From the NCBI GenBank assembly GCA_017553445.1, contig JAFZMD010000076.1:1-59172 (forward strand): a stretch of 59,172 bases of DNA. The letters run 5' to 3'. Source of the DNA: Methanobrevibacter sp. GTDB lineage: Archaea; Methanobacteriota; Methanobacteria; Methanobacteriales; Methanobacteriaceae. The position numbers and the translations under genes are program-made. Under the pieces are notes generated by a model. That model did not search any database. It had not been told where the DNA came from and saw nothing but the letters and a program-made list of their open reading frames with translations. Below are positions 20,136 through 30,348 of the stretch, piece after piece (the stretch's first letter is position 1; the number at the start of each line of letters is the position of its first letter).

Positions 20136-20146
20136 AATATCTACCT

Positions 20147-20719
20147 TTATTCGTTTACATAGTTTATTGAAACTTTACGTTTTTCCTTTTTATTGCATGA
20201 ATTACATTGAACTTCGTCTCTTTTCTGGGTGGTGTGCATATAGTCTCTGCAACGTGTACACATCGCTTTTAAAACACCACAATCTTTATCTACAGTACTT
20301 AAATCAACATTATCTCCAGTTATTTTAACGACTTTAGCTTGCACAATATCTCCTATTCTGAATGCATCACCCAATTTTTCCAAATAATCTTTTTTGGCCT
20401 GGGATATGTGAATTGCACCCATATACGGCAATGCTAATGGTCTAGGATTATCTTTAATACAATCAATATTAATGTTTGCTCTTTGCGGTTTGATGTCGGT
20501 TATCTGACCGTATACAATATCTCCTTTTTTCAAAAGAGCAGGTTTTCCAAATTTTGAGTCAACTGAGATAATTCTCTTTTTTGAGTTAATTTTTACATTT
20601 CCTAGTACTGATGATTTAATTTCTCCATCGTCATCATAAGTACCTTCTCCAGGTACGTATTGTTCAATTATTCCTAATTTATCGCCTGGCATCACAATTT
20701 TTTCTTCATTCTCCACCAT
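20147..20719 (-). CDS. csl4: Exosome RNA-binding protein Csl4
   Basis: Cap subunit of the archaeal RNA exosome. The N-terminal domain begins VMPGDKLGIIEQYVPGEGTY, the S1 domain spans about 65-140 (KKGDIVYGQITDIKPQRANI onward), and a C-terminal zinc ribbon has CTRCRDY and CNSCNKKEKRK. Length 190 is typical. GGTGATTTAAT precedes the ATG. It is upstream of rpoL by 12 bases. Confidence 0.94.
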   Translation of the reverse strand: MVENEEKIVMPGDKLGIIEQYVPGEGTYDDDGEIKSSVLGNVKINSKKRIISVDSKFGKPALLKKGDIVYGQITDIKPQRANINIDCIKDNPRPLALPYMGAIHISQAKKDYLEKLGDAFRIGDIVQAKVVKITGDNVDLSTVDKDCGVLKAMCTRCRDYMHTTQKRDEVQCNSCNKKEKRKVSINYVNE

Positions 20720-20793
20720 ATTAAATCACCAAAGTAAGAAAAATTTCATTAATATAATAATTATGTCGATGTTTATATTTAAAAGTTAGTGTA

Positions 20794-21792
20794 CTATCTT
20801 CGCCTGAAGAGTATTTCATCCAACTGATAATTTTCCCATTCCCTTTTATCCAATACAATTTCCAGTTCCTGTGGGGTTATCAGCGGTTTTTTATACATCT
20901 GGGAATCATCAATAGCTATTCTCGGACATGCAGTCACTACAAAAGCATCCAGATCAAAGTACGGCAGCAGCACATCAGGATTCACATTGTCAACCATTAT
21001 GATAAATCCTTCCATGCCATGGTCTTTCAGCAGCTTTTTAATCTGGTTTGCAAGCTCGAGCCTATATTGGCCCTCCTTTGAAGACACGATTATTCCCCAT
21101 TTTTTGGCATCCCTGGCTTTTGTGATTCTTGCAAATCTTATTCTTAAAATTCTATCGGCATAATCCGTCATTTCTCTTAATTCATTATTGTATGGATCAA
21201 GGGCATAAACGGGAGATTTTGTAAATAAATAAATGCCCAATGGGTGGAAATTGCCGCTTCCGATGAATAGATAAACTTCGGCATCCAGATTTTTAATGGA
21301 AGAAAAGTTGCATCCCAAAACCTGGCCTTTTCGTGTGCTTTTGGAAGAGCCTAAAACAACTTCCTTGCCGTTGTCTTCAAGAAAATCTTTCATTTCATTT
21401 AATAAATGCAGGTGCTGAGTTGTCGTAACCAATGCAACTCTGGAATAGTCTTTTAAGCTTTCAAGACATTTCTTCAAATCCTTTTTCACGTCAATATTTG
21501 CAAAGGCCTCTATGAAAAGGGTAGGAACTTCATATCTTATCGGCAATGGTGTGTGGCCGAAATGAATAATCAAATCAACGGAATCCTTCATTTTATAGTC
21601 GCTAACGTCGCATGCTCCAAAACAGGGGTCTCCGGATATAATTACATTAACGTCACATTCCTCTTCAATCTGGCGTGCAATGTTTACTGCCTGCATTTTA
21701 AGGCCTTCCGGGAATTGAAGGCCTACCGTTTTAACGTTTTTGGAATTGATTTTGCGGATTACCCTATCCAAATCCATATTGTATAATGACAT
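20794..21792 (-). CDS. dph2: Diphthamide biosynthesis protein Dph2
   Basis: Radical-type iron-sulfur enzyme that transfers a 3-amino-3-carboxypropyl group from SAM to a histidine of elongation factor 2. From the chosen ATG, residues 57 and 61 are the cysteines of DPCFGACD. Further conserved cysteines lie in VLGCNFSS near 161 and [11 protein letters not shown] near 283, one per domain, as in archaeal Dph2 homodimers. The start at 21792 is one base beyond the hpt stop. Longer readings run back into hpt and are not supported. About 332 residues. Confidence 0.93.
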   Translation of the reverse strand: MSLYNMDLDRVIRKINSKNVKTVGLQFPEGLKMQAVNIARQIEEECDVNVIISGDPCFGACDVSDYKMKDSVDLIIHFGHTPLPIRYEVPTLFIEAFANIDVKKDLKKCLESLKDYSRVALVTTTQHLHLLNEMKDFLEDNGKEVVLGSSKSTRKGQVLGCNFSSIKNLDAEVYLFIGSGNFHPLGIYLFTKSPVYALDPYNNELREMTDYADRILRIRFARITKARDAKKWGIIVSSKEGQYRLELANQIKKLLKDHGMEGFIIMVDNVNPDVLLPYFDLDAFVVTACPRIAIDDSQMYKKPLITPQELEIVLDKREWENYQLDEILFRRR

Positions 21793-21793
21793 T

Positions 21794-22363
21794 TTAATCT
21801 TCAATTGTTTTTTCAATGACCACTTTTCCGTCAATGACATCAAGTTTAACTATTGACAATACGTTAATGCCGGTTTCTTTTTCAACTATTTCTTTTCCCT
21901 CTCCTTTTTCGATAACGGCAACAGCGGATTTGATTTCCAGACCCAAATCTTTCAGCGTTTCTAAAAGTGCGATTAAGGTTCCGCCGGTACTTACAACATC
22001 ATCAATAAGTAAAATCCTTTCGCCGGCATGCAAATCATTAATGAAAAGGTTTGAGGAACCGTATCCTGTTTTTTGATAAACTTGGGTTTCTCCTTCAAGT
22101 CCGTATTGTCTTTTACGGATTACAACAAATGGTATGTCGGTTGCAAGAGATAATGCGGTAGCTAAATGTATTCCCATCGCTTCAACAGCCACAATTTTAT
22201 CAACATCCAAATCAGCATATTTATGAACTACAAGAGACAATTCACGCAACATTTTAGGGTCCATTGCAGGAACGCCATCACTTATGGGATTAACGAAATA
22301 ATTATAATCTCCTTTTTTTACAACTGGTGATGCTTCCAAAGATTTTTTTACTTCCTCTAACAT
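21794..22363 (-). CDS. hpt: Archaeal hypoxanthine/guanine phosphoribosyltransferase
   Basis: Purine salvage: transfers a phosphoribosyl group from PRPP to hypoxanthine or guanine. The PRPP loop is [20 protein letters not shown] near residues 116-135, and [23 protein letters not shown] matches the archaeal APRT-like HGPRTase group. About 189 residues. The ATG at 22363 follows GTGGTT. The GTG at 22372 belongs to that site. It is the first gene of the minus-strand hpt-dph2 unit and is divergent from srp54. Confidence 0.88.
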   Translation of the reverse strand: MLEEVKKSLEASPVVKKGDYNYFVNPISDGVPAMDPKMLRELSLVVHKYADLDVDKIVAVEAMGIHLATALSLATDIPFVVIRKRQYGLEGETQVYQKTGYGSSNLFINDLHAGERILLIDDVVSTGGTLIALLETLKDLGLEIKSAVAVIEKGEGKEIVEKETGINVLSIVKLDVIDGKVVIEKTIED

Positions 22364-22444
22364 AGTAACCACACAAAAATTTTAAAACTTAATATAAATA
22401 TAAATATATCTTAATGGATTAATAAATTTATTTAAAGTGATAAT

Positions 22445-23785
22445 ATGCTTGGAAATTTAGGTGAAAATCTCACTAACACGATGAAAAAATTAGTGGGAAT
22501 GTCAGTTATTGATAAAAAAACAATAAAAGAAGTTGTTAAAGATATTCAACGTGCATTAATTCAATCTGATGTTAATATCGCTTTAGTTTTAGATTTATCT
22601 AAAAGAATAGAATCAAGGGCTCTTGAAGAGGAACCGCCAAAGGGAATTACTCCAAGAGAACATGTTATAACAATTATTTATGAAGAAATGGTAAATCTCT
22701 TAGGCAGTGAAGCTGCCGGTTTGGATATTAACGAAAGGCCTTATAAAATATTATTCCTGGGTCTTCAGGGTAGTGGTAAGACAACCACCATTGGAAAACT
22801 GTGCAGGTATTTGCAGAAAAAAGGTTTCAATCCTGCCGTAGTCTGTACGGATACATGGAGACCTGCCGCTTATGAACAGTTAAGACAGTTAACCGAAGAG
22901 ATGGATGTTCCGCTTTATGGTGATCCGGATAATAAGAATGCATTGGAATTAGCTGAAAACGGGTTAAAGGAATTTAAAAATCGTAAAGTTATCATTTTCG
23001 ATACTGCAGGTAGACATAAGGAAGAAGCAGATTTGATTGCAGAAATGGATGAATTGGATGATATAATCAATCCTACAGAAGCCATACTGGTCATTGATGG
23101 AACAATCGGTCAGCAGGCAGGTGAACAGGCAAAAGCTTTTTCACAGGCAACAGACATCGGATCAATCATTATAACAAAATTGGACGGTTCAGCAAAAGGT
23201 GGAGGTGCATTGTCTGCCGTTGCAGAAACAGGCGCTCCAATCAAGTTCATAGGTACCGGTGAGAGAATTGATGACTTTGAATTGTTTGACCCTGAAAGAT
23301 TCATATCCAGATTGCTTGGAATGGGAGACATCAAAAGCCTAATAGAAAAGGCTGAAGAAGAAATCGATGAGGACATTGCAGAGCAAACAATGAACAACAT
23401 GCTTAAAGGTAAATTCACTCTTGTTGATATGAAAAATCAGTTTGACATGATGAATAAAATGGGGCCTATGCAGCAGGTATTGAACATGATTCCGGGAATG
23501 GGTAATAAAATCCCAAAAGAGGCATCAAAGATGACAGAAGAAAAAATCCAGTCATATAAGATTATGATGTCATCAATGACTCAAGAAGAAATGCAAAACC
23601 CAAAAATAATTAAACATTCAAGAATTCAAAGAATTGCTCGAGGAGCAGGTGTAGATGAATCTGAAGTTAAAGACCTTTTAAAATATTATAATAATACTAG
23701 AAAGACCATGAAAGGATTAGGAAAACGTGGCGGTCGTTTAAGTGGCGGTGCAATGAACCGTATGATGGGTCAATTCATGAAATAA
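22445..23785 (+). CDS. srp54: Signal recognition particle protein Srp54 (Ffh)
   Basis: GTPase that binds SRP RNA and signal sequences for co-translational targeting. The N domain occupies 1-95, the G domain has the P-loop [10 protein letters not shown] at 106-115, with [14 protein letters not shown] and [12 protein letters not shown], and the methionine-rich M domain runs from about 300 ([15 protein letters not shown]) to the RRxSxG-like end. Length 446 is standard. GTGATAAT precedes the start. pus10 begins seven bases after the stop. Confidence 0.97.
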   Translation: MLGNLGENLTNTMKKLVGMSVIDKKTIKEVVKDIQRALIQSDVNIALVLDLSKRIESRALEEEPPKGITPREHVITIIYEEMVNLLGSEAAGLDINERPYKILFLGLQGSGKTTTIGKLCRYLQKKGFNPAVVCTDTWRPAAYEQLRQLTEEMDVPLYGDPDNKNALELAENGLKEFKNRKVIIFDTAGRHKEEADLIAEMDELDDIINPTEAILVIDGTIGQQAGEQAKAFSQATDIGSIIITKLDGSAKGGGALSAVAETGAPIKFIGTGERIDDFELFDPERFISRLLGMGDIKSLIEKAEEEIDEDIAEQTMNNMLKGKFTLVDMKNQFDMMNKMGPMQQVLNMIPGMGNKIPKEASKMTEEKIQSYKIMMSSMTQEEMQNPKIIKHSRIQRIARGAGVDESEVKDLLKYYNNTRKTMKGLGKRGGRLSGGAMNRMMGQFMK

Positions 23786-23792
23786 GATTAAT

Positions 23793-24986
23793 ATGCAACT
23801 TTTAGAAGAAATATTGGAAAAAACAGATGGCAAAATATGCAAACATTGTCTTGGAAGAATGCTGTCAAAAACAATTGATGGTGAAGATAATGTTTCAAGG
23901 GCAGAATCTTTAAATCTTGACCTGGATTTTGAAGAATGTATAATTTGTAATAATGTCTTTGACAAAATTAATGATGAATTATTTACTAAAATCTACGATA
24001 AGCTGGATTTTCTAAAAGTCGAATTCGATTCATTTATTGTAGGGTCTCGTATTGATAAAGAGATTAAAAAACGAGATGATGAATTCATTAAAGAATTGAA
24101 TTTGGATGTTGAACCTATTAAAAAGGAGATTAACAGAATCATCGGTAAAAAATTAGAAAATGAACTTGAAAAAGAAGTCAATTTTGAAAAGCAGGATATT
24201 ATTGTCAATGTTAACTTAATAAAAAATCCTAAGGTTCGAATACAAATCAATCCGATATTTATCGAAGGAAAATATAATAAGCTTGTACGCGGAATTCCTC
24301 AAACCAAATGGCCTTGCCGTAAATGTAAAGGTCGGGGATGTGAGGAATGTAACTTTACAGGAAAGCAGTATCCATGCTCAGTTGAGGAGCTGATTTCCGA
24401 GCATATATTGAAGGCCACCAATGGGTATGAAGCAAAATTCCACGGTGCAGGAAGGGAAGACATAGATGTATTGATGCTGGGTTCAGGCAGGCCTTTTGTG
24501 CTTGAAATAAAGGAACCTAAAATCAGAAAAATTGATTTAAATAGTTTAGAAAAAGAAATCAATGAAATTAATCAGGGCAAAACTCAATATCATAATTTAA
24601 AGTTTACACATAGAAACAGAAAAGCCGAAATCAAGGTGTCATCACCTGATGCATATAAGGTCTATAAGGCATTGGTTGAGTGTGATGGGGCTTATGATAA
24701 GGATAAATTAGCTATTTTATCTGAGTTGGGTGAAATCCACCAGCAGACTCCAATAAGGGTTTCACACAGACGTGCGGATAAGGTGCGTATTAAACATGTA
24801 CTAGATTTGTCCTGTGAAGTCATTGATGATACCCATTTTGAGATGACCATCAAAACCGAAGGGGGATTGTACATTAAAGAACTGATTTCCGGTGATGAAG
24901 GAAGGTCACAGCCTAATGTGGCAGATAAATTGGGTGTAAAGGCAGTTTGCAAACAATTGGATGTAATTGAAGTAAGTGAAAAATAA
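23793..24986 (+). CDS. pus10: tRNA pseudouridine synthase Pus10
   Basis: Makes pseudouridine 54 and 55 in the T loop of archaeal tRNAs. Cys16 and Cys19 (CKHC) and a second zinc cluster near 175-187 (CRKCKGRGCEEC) frame a THUMP-like N-terminal domain. The catalytic domain contains HGAGREDIDVLMLGSGRPFV with the active-site aspartate near 222. A C-terminal TEGGLYIKELISGDEGRS segment is also typical. At 397 residues it is a usual length. It is sandwiched between srp54 and moaC with short gaps. Confidence 0.95.
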   Translation: MQLLEEILEKTDGKICKHCLGRMLSKTIDGEDNVSRAESLNLDLDFEECIICNNVFDKINDELFTKIYDKLDFLKVEFDSFIVGSRIDKEIKKRDDEFIKELNLDVEPIKKEINRIIGKKLENELEKEVNFEKQDIIVNVNLIKNPKVRIQINPIFIEGKYNKLVRGIPQTKWPCRKCKGRGCEECNFTGKQYPCSVEELISEHILKATNGYEAKFHGAGREDIDVLMLGSGRPFVLEIKEPKIRKIDLNSLEKEINEINQGKTQYHNLKFTHRNRKAEIKVSSPDAYKVYKALVECDGAYDKDKLAILSELGEIHQQTPIRVSHRRADKVRIKHVLDLSCEVIDDTHFEMTIKTEGGLYIKELISGDEGRSQPNVADKLGVKAVCKQLDVIEVSEK

Positions 24987-24995
24987 GGCGATAAT

Positions 24996-25463
24996 ATGGG
25001 TGAAGAATTTACACATTTAACAGACAGTGGAGTACATATGGTTGAAGTTGGTGCTAAACCAGATCAAAAAAGGAAAGCTATAGCTTCAGGCAAGATATTT
25101 CTCGATGAAAATACTATTAAAATGATTCAGGATGAAGAAATCAAAAAGGGCAATGTTTTAACAACGGCACAAATTGCAGGAATTCAGGCCGTTAAAAATA
25201 CTTCATCAATAATTCCTTTATGTCATCCTCTAAATTTAACGGGAATAGAAATAGATTTTGAAGTTGACACTCATGAAATCACTTGTACCTGTGCAGTCAA
25301 CATGTCAGGCAAAACTGGCGTTGAAATGGAAGCCATTACAGGTGTTAGCGTAGCATTATTAACGATATGGGATATGGTAAAGGCCGTTGAAAAAGATGAG
25401 GATGGTCAATATCCTGATACCAAAATAAGTGATATTAAAGTACTAAAAAAGGAAAAAATTTAA
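24996..25463 (+). CDS. moaC: Cyclic pyranopterin monophosphate synthase (MoaC)
   Basis: Second step of molybdopterin formation. Characteristic segments: [33 protein letters not shown], and [26 protein letters not shown]. 155 residues, the usual size. The GGCGATAAT site precedes the ATG ten bases after pus10. Together with moeA at 8.8 kb it serves the tungsto/molybdopterin enzymes of methanogenesis. Confidence 0.95.
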   Translation: MGEEFTHLTDSGVHMVEVGAKPDQKRKAIASGKIFLDENTIKMIQDEEIKKGNVLTTAQIAGIQAVKNTSSIIPLCHPLNLTGIEIDFEVDTHEITCTCAVNMSGKTGVEMEAITGVSVALLTIWDMVKAVEKDEDGQYPDTKISDIKVLKKEKI

Positions 25464-25504
25464 TTTTACAAAATTATTTTTTTAAAAATTTCAAGATTGA
25501 TAAA

Positions 25505-25516
25505 TATTATATACTA
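25505..25516 (+). promoter_or_regulatory. Probable TATA box of the Sec61-beta gene
   Basis: TATTATATACTA lies about 55-66 bases before the start codon at 25571, leaving a leader of about 30 bases that contains the AAAGGAGAT ribosome binding site. Confidence 0.45.
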
Positions 25517-25570
25517 TAAAGAAAATAATTATTATCAGTTATTTTTATTAATTAATTGAAAGGAGATATT

Positions 25571-25732
25571 ATGGCAAAGAAAGATAATAAAATTAGTATG
25601 CCTCAAACCGGTGCAGGTTTAGTAAGGTACTTTGATGAAGAAAGTGTTGGACCAAAACTTTCTCCTGAGCATGTTTTAGTTTTAACTGTTATTTTAGCAA
25701 TATTCTGTTTTGTTTTAAGATATTCAGCTTAA
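25571..25732 (+). CDS. secG: Protein translocase subunit Sec61-beta (SecG-like)
   Basis: A 53-residue tail-anchored protein. The N-terminal half is polar, with SMPQTGAGLVRYFDEES, the conserved archaeal Sec61-beta motif. A single membrane helix follows (residues about 36-51, VLVLTVILAIFCFVL). It is the beta subunit of the SecYE channel. It has the strongest ribosome binding site of the region (AAAGGAGATATT). It has its own promoter and a strong terminator directly after the stop, so it is probably monocistronic. Confidence 0.92.
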   Translation: MAKKDNKISMPQTGAGLVRYFDEESVGPKLSPEHVLVLTVILAIFCFVLRYSA

Positions 25733-25734
25733 TA

Positions 25735-25768
25735 TTATTGTTTTTTAAAAACAATAACTACTTTTTTT
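25735..25768 (+). terminator. Terminator after the Sec61-beta gene
   Basis: Arms TTATTGTTTTT (25735-25745) and AAAAACAATAA (25747-25757) form an 11-bp palindrome around one T, then seven T residues at 25762-25768. It ends 12 bases before the hisF ATG, so hisF expression must depend on readthrough or an unseen start very close to the ATG. Confidence 0.7.
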
Positions 25769-25780
25769 CTATTTGATATT

Positions 25781-26605
25781 ATGTTAACTAAAAGAATTAT
25801 TCCCTGTCTAGATTGTGATTTGCAGGTTCCAGAAGGACGTGTTGTTAAAGGCGTTGAATTTAAGGAAATCAAGTATGCAGGAAATCCCGTAGAACTTGCA
25901 ACCCGTTATTATGAGGAAGGCGCTGATGAGGTTGTCGTACTTGACATAACTGCTTCACATGAAAGGCGCGCCACCATGGCCGATGTCATTGACAGATTAA
26001 CGGAAAATGTATTCATGCCAATCTGTGTCGGCGGGGGAATAAGAAAGGTTGAAGATTATATTAAAATGTTAAAGGCAGGAGCAGACAAATGCTCAACCAA
26101 CACTGCGGCCATTAAAAACCCCAGCTTATTGACGGAAGCTTCCAAAGTTGTCGGTTCCCAGGCTGTCGTTATTGGAATCGATGCAAAAAGAAGATATGTC
26201 GACCATCCTGATGATGCTAAAGATAAGATAGTCATCGAAACCGAAAAAGGATATTGCTGGTTTGACTGCAGTATCTACGGAGGACGTGAATTCACAGGCA
26301 TGGATGCAATAGCCTGGGCTATTGAATGTCAGGATCGTGGCGCAGGTGAAATCCTTTTAACCAGTATGGATGGGGATGGAACGCAGGCAGGCTATGACAT
26401 AGAACTGAACAAGGCTATCAATGATGCAGTTGACATTCCTGTCATTGCAAGCGGCGGTGTAGGTGAGCCAAAAGATATTTTGGATGTTTTTGAAAAGACA
26501 GATGTCAGTGCAGCTCTTGCAGCAAGTATTTTCCACTTTAACCAATATTCCATTGGTGAGGTAAAGGAATACTTGAAAGAAAATAATGTGGCTGTCAGAT
26601 TATGA
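25781..26605 (+). CDS. hisF: Imidazole glycerol phosphate synthase subunit HisF
   Basis: Cyclase subunit of the glutamine-dependent step of histidine synthesis (with HisH, not in the window). TIM barrel starting [14 protein letters not shown] with the first catalytic aspartate near 11, the second in VIGIDAKR, phosphate-binding loops [12 protein letters not shown] and [14 protein letters not shown]. 274 residues, as expected. Its last codons overlap the glycosylase start by four bases (ATGA-type), so those two are coupled. The ribosome binding site is weak. Confidence 0.96.
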   Translation: MLTKRIIPCLDCDLQVPEGRVVKGVEFKEIKYAGNPVELATRYYEEGADEVVVLDITASHERRATMADVIDRLTENVFMPICVGGGIRKVEDYIKMLKAGADKCSTNTAAIKNPSLLTEASKVVGSQAVVIGIDAKRRYVDHPDDAKDKIVIETEKGYCWFDCSIYGGREFTGMDAIAWAIECQDRGAGEILLTSMDGDGTQAGYDIELNKAINDAVDIPVIASGGVGEPKDILDVFEKTDVSAALAASIFHFNQYSIGEVKEYLKENNVAVRL

Positions 26606-27504
26606 TTATTAATGCTTCAATCGATTTGGAACTGACCCAAAACTCAGGTCAGACTTCACAGCCTCCATGGAAAAAAACAAATGATTCTTACAGTGATTTG
26701 GTTTATATAAATAACAATCCTGCTATTTTTAATGTTATGCAGTCCGGTAAAAACATTGACTTTTCATACACTGGAAACGTAACTGAAGATGCAGCTGTTG
26801 AAAAGCTTAAAGAAATTTATGATTTGGATTTTGATTTAAACAAGTTTTACCGATATTTGGACAGCTATGATGAACTTAAGGATATGGCAAAGTTTTGCAA
26901 TGGCTTAAGACTATTTCAAGCCAAGGACCCGTTTGAATGTGTAATTTCTTCAATATGTTCTGCCAATAATTCAATCAAACGATGGACAAAGTCAATAAGC
27001 GATATGAAAGTCAAATGGGGTCGAAATTTTAATAACCATTATTCATTTCCTGATGTTAAAATATTTAATGATTTATATTTGGATGACGAAGAAGAGCTAT
27101 TTGAAACTAATGCAAATAAAAATAATAATTTAAAAGCTTGTGGTGTTGGTTACAGAGCGCCTTATATGCGAAAAGCAAGTGAAATTTTTACAGTTGAAAT
27201 GGACCTTTCAGATATCCCAAAAATGTCATATGATGAGGCTTTTGAAACAATCCTTGAAGTGCCGGGAGTAGGGCCGAAGGTTGCAGATTGCATTCTTCTT
27301 TATGGATTCGGGTTTAGACAAGCCTTTCCAAGTGACGTATGGATTAAGCGCATTGTATCCCATTTATATTTTGATGGGAAAGATATAAAAGTTGAAAAAG
27401 TCCGTGAATTTGGAATGGATGAATTTGGTGAGTATGCAGGTTATGTTCAGTTATATATGTTTCATTATGCCCGCAAATCCGGTTTGATGGAAAGATTAAA
27501 ATAA
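26602..27504 (+). CDS. ogg: OGG1-like 8-oxoguanine DNA glycosylase
   Basis: Base-excision repair glycosylase/lyase of the HhH-GPD superfamily. The hairpin [18 protein letters not shown] carries the catalytic lysine at residue 226, and the catalytic aspartate is Asp245 in FPSDVWIKR. The 19-residue spacing equals that between Lys249 and Asp268 of human OGG1. The N-terminal domain ([14 protein letters not shown] onward) resembles the OGG_N beta domain. 300 residues. It overlaps hisF by four bases, so it is translated from the same message. Confidence 0.88.
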   Translation: MIINASIDLELTQNSGQTSQPPWKKTNDSYSDLVYINNNPAIFNVMQSGKNIDFSYTGNVTEDAAVEKLKEIYDLDFDLNKFYRYLDSYDELKDMAKFCNGLRLFQAKDPFECVISSICSANNSIKRWTKSISDMKVKWGRNFNNHYSFPDVKIFNDLYLDDEEELFETNANKNNNLKACGVGYRAPYMRKASEIFTVEMDLSDIPKMSYDEAFETILEVPGVGPKVADCILLYGFGFRQAFPSDVWIKRIVSHLYFDGKDIKVEKVREFGMDEFGEYAGYVQLYMFHYARKSGLMERLK

Positions 27505-27528
27505 TTTTACATCATATAAATTAATTCA

Positions 27529-28893
27529 ATGGAAAAGAAAAATTTAATCCTTTTAATCTGTACAGTATTGTCATTTTTCACAGTTTTTGCAGTTAATGCA
27601 GTCATGGTTGTCATTCCAACCATAGCCGGCGAATTTCATATGAGCAATATTGTTCAGAATTGGATTACGATTATTTTTCTTTTGGTCGTTGCGGTAATGT
27701 CCGTTCCGGCAGGCCAGATTTCTGGAAAATACGGCCTTAAAAAAGTCACGATTTTAAGCATTATTCTTTTTATTATAATTTCCGTTGTAAATGTCTTGGT
27801 AACATCTGCAGAAGAGTTTTTAGCATGCCGTTTTGTTTTGGGAATAGCGTTATCATTTATCAATGTTACTTCCATGGCAATGGTGGTTTCTGCATTTAAC
27901 CCGGAAGAGAGAGGAAAGGCTTTGGGAATTAACATTACTGGAGTCTACATTGGTTTATCATTGTCCCCTGTCCTTGGAGGAATCCTCAATTACCAGCTGG
28001 GCTGGAGGGCAGTGGTATTGTTTGGAGTTCCATTTCTGTTTGTAATATTGGCATTGCTTTTAACGAAAATCGACGAGGAATGGGTTACTTTTGAAAACAT
28101 TCCCCTTGATATTAAAGGATCTGTTGCCTATGGAATAGGTATGGTACTGTTCATGTATGGCTTTACAATACTTAATAGCCTGTCTGGTGTGGTATTGACG
28201 GTTTTGGGTATAATAATATTAATCGTATTCGGATTAATAGAGCTGAGAGAGCCTAATCCGGTTTTTGATATAAGATTTTTCAAAAACCGTAAATTTTTAT
28301 CTTCTAATTTCGCTTCATTGTGTGCTTATCTGGCAACTTTTGCAGTTACGACAATTCTAAATTATCATCTGCAGTATATTAAAGGTTTTAATTCACAGTC
28401 TGCAGGTATAATCCTGCTAGTTGCACCCTTATGCCAAGTTGTTCTCGCCCCGATAGCCGGAAGATTATCCGATAGGTATGTTCCGCAAATCCTTGCAGCT
28501 ATTGGAATGGCATTGGGTACGATTTCACTAATTTTATTTTCATTTTTAGGCAGTGAAACGCCCCTTGAGTTTTTAATCGTATCAATGATAATATACGGTG
28601 TCGCTTTCGGACTGTTCTCCCCGCCAAATACGAATGTCATAATGAGTTCGGTTCCTCCAAAAGACACTTCGGTTGCATCTGCTGCAGTATCAACCATGCG
28701 TACCGTTGGCCAGGCAATGAGTATTGGAATATTAACATTGGTATTTGCATTTGTAATGGGTAATGTCGAGATTGTTGAGCAAAATTATCCGTTATTGATA
28801 AGCAGCTGCCAGATAACTTGCATTATTTGTGTGGTGTTATGTATAGCATCTGTATTTGCTTCACTCGTTGGAATTAAATCTGGTGATGTTTAG
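27529..28893 (+). CDS. MFS multidrug exporter of the EmrB/QacA type
   Basis: A 454-residue membrane protein with about 13-14 hydrophobic helices. The motif after helix 2 is GQISGKYGLKKV, and the drug:H+ antiporter-type motif C is recognisable as GVYIGLSLSPVLGGIL near 140-155. GRLSDRYVPQ is the repeat in the second half. The substrate is not predictable. No clear ribosome binding site is seen, and the short 24-base gap after the glycosylase gene contains ATATAAATTAA, so either leaderless expression or readthrough is possible. Confidence 0.85.
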   Translation: MEKKNLILLICTVLSFFTVFAVNAVMVVIPTIAGEFHMSNIVQNWITIIFLLVVAVMSVPAGQISGKYGLKKVTILSIILFIIISVVNVLVTSAEEFLACRFVLGIALSFINVTSMAMVVSAFNPEERGKALGINITGVYIGLSLSPVLGGILNYQLGWRAVVLFGVPFLFVILALLLTKIDEEWVTFENIPLDIKGSVAYGIGMVLFMYGFTILNSLSGVVLTVLGIIILIVFGLIELREPNPVFDIRFFKNRKFLSSNFASLCAYLATFAVTTILNYHLQYIKGFNSQSAGIILLVAPLCQVVLAPIAGRLSDRYVPQILAAIGMALGTISLILFSFLGSETPLEFLIVSMIIYGVAFGLFSPPNTNVIMSSVPPKDTSVASAAVSTMRTVGQAMSIGILTLVFAFVMGNVEIVEQNYPLLISSCQITCIICVVLCIASVFASLVGIKSGDV

Positions 28894-28903
28894 TATCAAT
28901 ATT

Positions 28904-29300
28904 TTACAATTCATATGGTGGAGATTTTTTCAGCGCATCTAATGATTCTAATGCTTTTTCAGATTCATTTTTTGCTTGAATTAAACTCTTTTCATAATAT
29001 TCACCATCTTTTGTTAACCAGTCATAATCTGCCTGGTTTCTGATTTCTCTTAATTGTTCTAATATCTCTCCGATTTCATTTTCTGTTAAATCATTAGATT
29101 TCATTAATTCTTCGCACACTTCTTTATGAATATTTTTTCTTTTCAAAAAAATATTTTTTGTTCTTTGTTTCAACTAAATATTGTCTAGTTGAGCAAAATA
29201 TTGAATAGTAATACCTTCCAATTGCTGATCGGGTAAATGATTCCTCTTTATGTGCAGATAACACATCCCCCACTTTTGAAAATTTTTTAAAATCAAACAT
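28904..29300 (-). pseudogene. HEPN-domain (UPF0332-like) gene interrupted by a frameshift
   Basis: From ATG 29300 the minus strand encodes about 58 residues beginning MFDFKKFSKVGDVLSAHKEE and including RSAIGRYYYSIFCSTRQYL, a typical HEPN helix, then stops. The adjacent frame continues from about 29125 downward with IHKEVCEELMKSNDLTE and the family motif REIRNQADYDW, ending at 28904. Skipping one base in the A/T homopolymers between about 29125 and 29150 joins the two into one HEPN protein of about 131 residues. The start overlaps the upstream gene's stop by eight bases. It could be a true pseudogene, phase variation, programmed +1 shifting or a homopolymer sequencing error. Confidence 0.75.
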
Positions 29301-29688
29301 TTAAGACACCCGGCATTATCAATAATTCCCTAAAAAGATTCATTTTTCTTTTTAATGGATATATTTCTCTTCTAAGAGCTCTGATTTCGTCTCCAATTCC
29401 ATTTTTATATCTTTCGTAATCGACATTGATTATAAGGACTAGTTTTTCATAGTCAATTATTTCGGGGTCATGGCTCACATATAATTCATATTCTCCGTTT
29501 GCAAAATCCTTTTTTAAGTGAGGTTTTAAAGCATCTAGCAATATTAAAATTCCAGGATTTTTTTGTATGAATTTATGGATTTCCTTTTTGGATGTTAATG
29601 TATAGCAATTTTCTAATTGATTAAATTTATCTTCAAATAACTTTTTATCATTGTTTAATTCTTCTTTATACTTTAATTCATTAGTCAT
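29293..29688 (-). CDS. Uncharacterised small protein, operon partner of the HEPN gene
   Basis: A 131-residue protein: a charged N-terminal helix, a middle part with SKKEIHKFIQKNPGILILL, then a beta-rich GEYELYVSHDPEIIDYEKLV segment and a basic C-terminal helix (ALRREIYPLKRKMNLF). It lacks the GSxARG-type nucleotidyltransferase signature expected of the usual MNT antitoxin of HEPN pairs. The ATG follows GAGGAATTAAA. The eight-base overlap with the HEPN start implies translational coupling, so an antitoxin-like role is suggested by position only. Confidence 0.65.
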   Translation of the reverse strand: MTNELKYKEELNNDKKLFEDKFNQLENCYTLTSKKEIHKFIQKNPGILILLDALKPHLKKDFANGEYELYVSHDPEIIDYEKLVLIINVDYERYKNGIGDEIRALRREIYPLKRKMNLFRELLIMPGVLNV

Positions 29689-29834
29689 TTTAATTCCTCA
29701 TAATTATATATTCTTTAATCATTTAAAAAACTTTTTATTTTATCCTATACAATATTCTAAGCCTATATGACTATTTTAATGGCGAGGTTATATTGTTTGA
29801 ATTTGGAAAAATTTAAAATGATGGTATGGTGTTA

Positions 29835-29860
29835 AAAGATAGTTTAAGTCAACTATCTTT
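29835..29860 (-). terminator. Hairpin at the end of the cyclophilin gene
   Basis: AAAGATAGTT (29835-29844) and AACTATCTTT (29851-29860) form a 10-bp stem with a six-base loop. The cyclophilin stop codon (29853-29855) is inside the stem. The downstream tract is only moderately T-rich. Confidence 0.5.
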
Positions 29861-30284
29861 CTTCAACATATACTTTATTCATTTTGTCTCCTTGCTGGAT
29901 TGCATCTACAACGTCCTGGCCTTTAATTACTTGACCGAATACGGTATGCACTCCATCTAAGTGAGGTTGTGGTGAGTGTGTAATAAAGAATTGGCTTCCG
30001 CCAGTGTCTTTACCTGCATGTGCCATTGATAAAGCACCTGTACCGTGTTTGTGTGGGTTTCCTTCGGTTTCACATTTGATGGTGTAACCTGGGCCTCCGG
30101 TACCGTTTCCATTAGGACATCCGCCTTGAATTACAAAGTCTGGTATTACTCTGTGGAAGGTTAATCCATCATAAAATCCTTCATTAATTAACTTTTCGAA
30201 GTTAGCTACAGTACCTGGAGCTTCGTTTGGGAATAATTCCAATTCAATATTTCCTTTATCAGTTTCAATTATTGCGACTTTCAT
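29853..30284 (-). CDS. Cyclophilin-type peptidyl-prolyl cis-trans isomerase
   Basis: A 143-residue cytoplasmic cyclophilin. The core motif [25 protein letters not shown] contains the catalytic arginine, and [21 protein letters not shown] forms the substrate groove. No signal peptide. GGTGATTAA precedes the ATG. It is transcribed alone, divergent from argD, and its stop codon sits in a hairpin. Confidence 0.95.
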   Translation of the reverse strand: MKVAIIETDKGNIELELFPNEAPGTVANFEKLINEGFYDGLTFHRVIPDFVIQGGCPNGNGTGGPGYTIKCETEGNPHKHGTGALSMAHAGKDTGGSQFFITHSPQPHLDGVHTVFGQVIKGQDVVDAIQQGDKMNKVYVEER

Positions 30285-30348
30285 TTAATCACCTTTTTTT
30301 ATAATTATAATATAAATATCATTATTTATAAAATTATTAGTGATTAAT

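Noticed and set aside
24231-24260. GGTTCGAAT as a tRNA T-loop
   Set aside because: It lies inside pus10 and no cloverleaf arms surround it.
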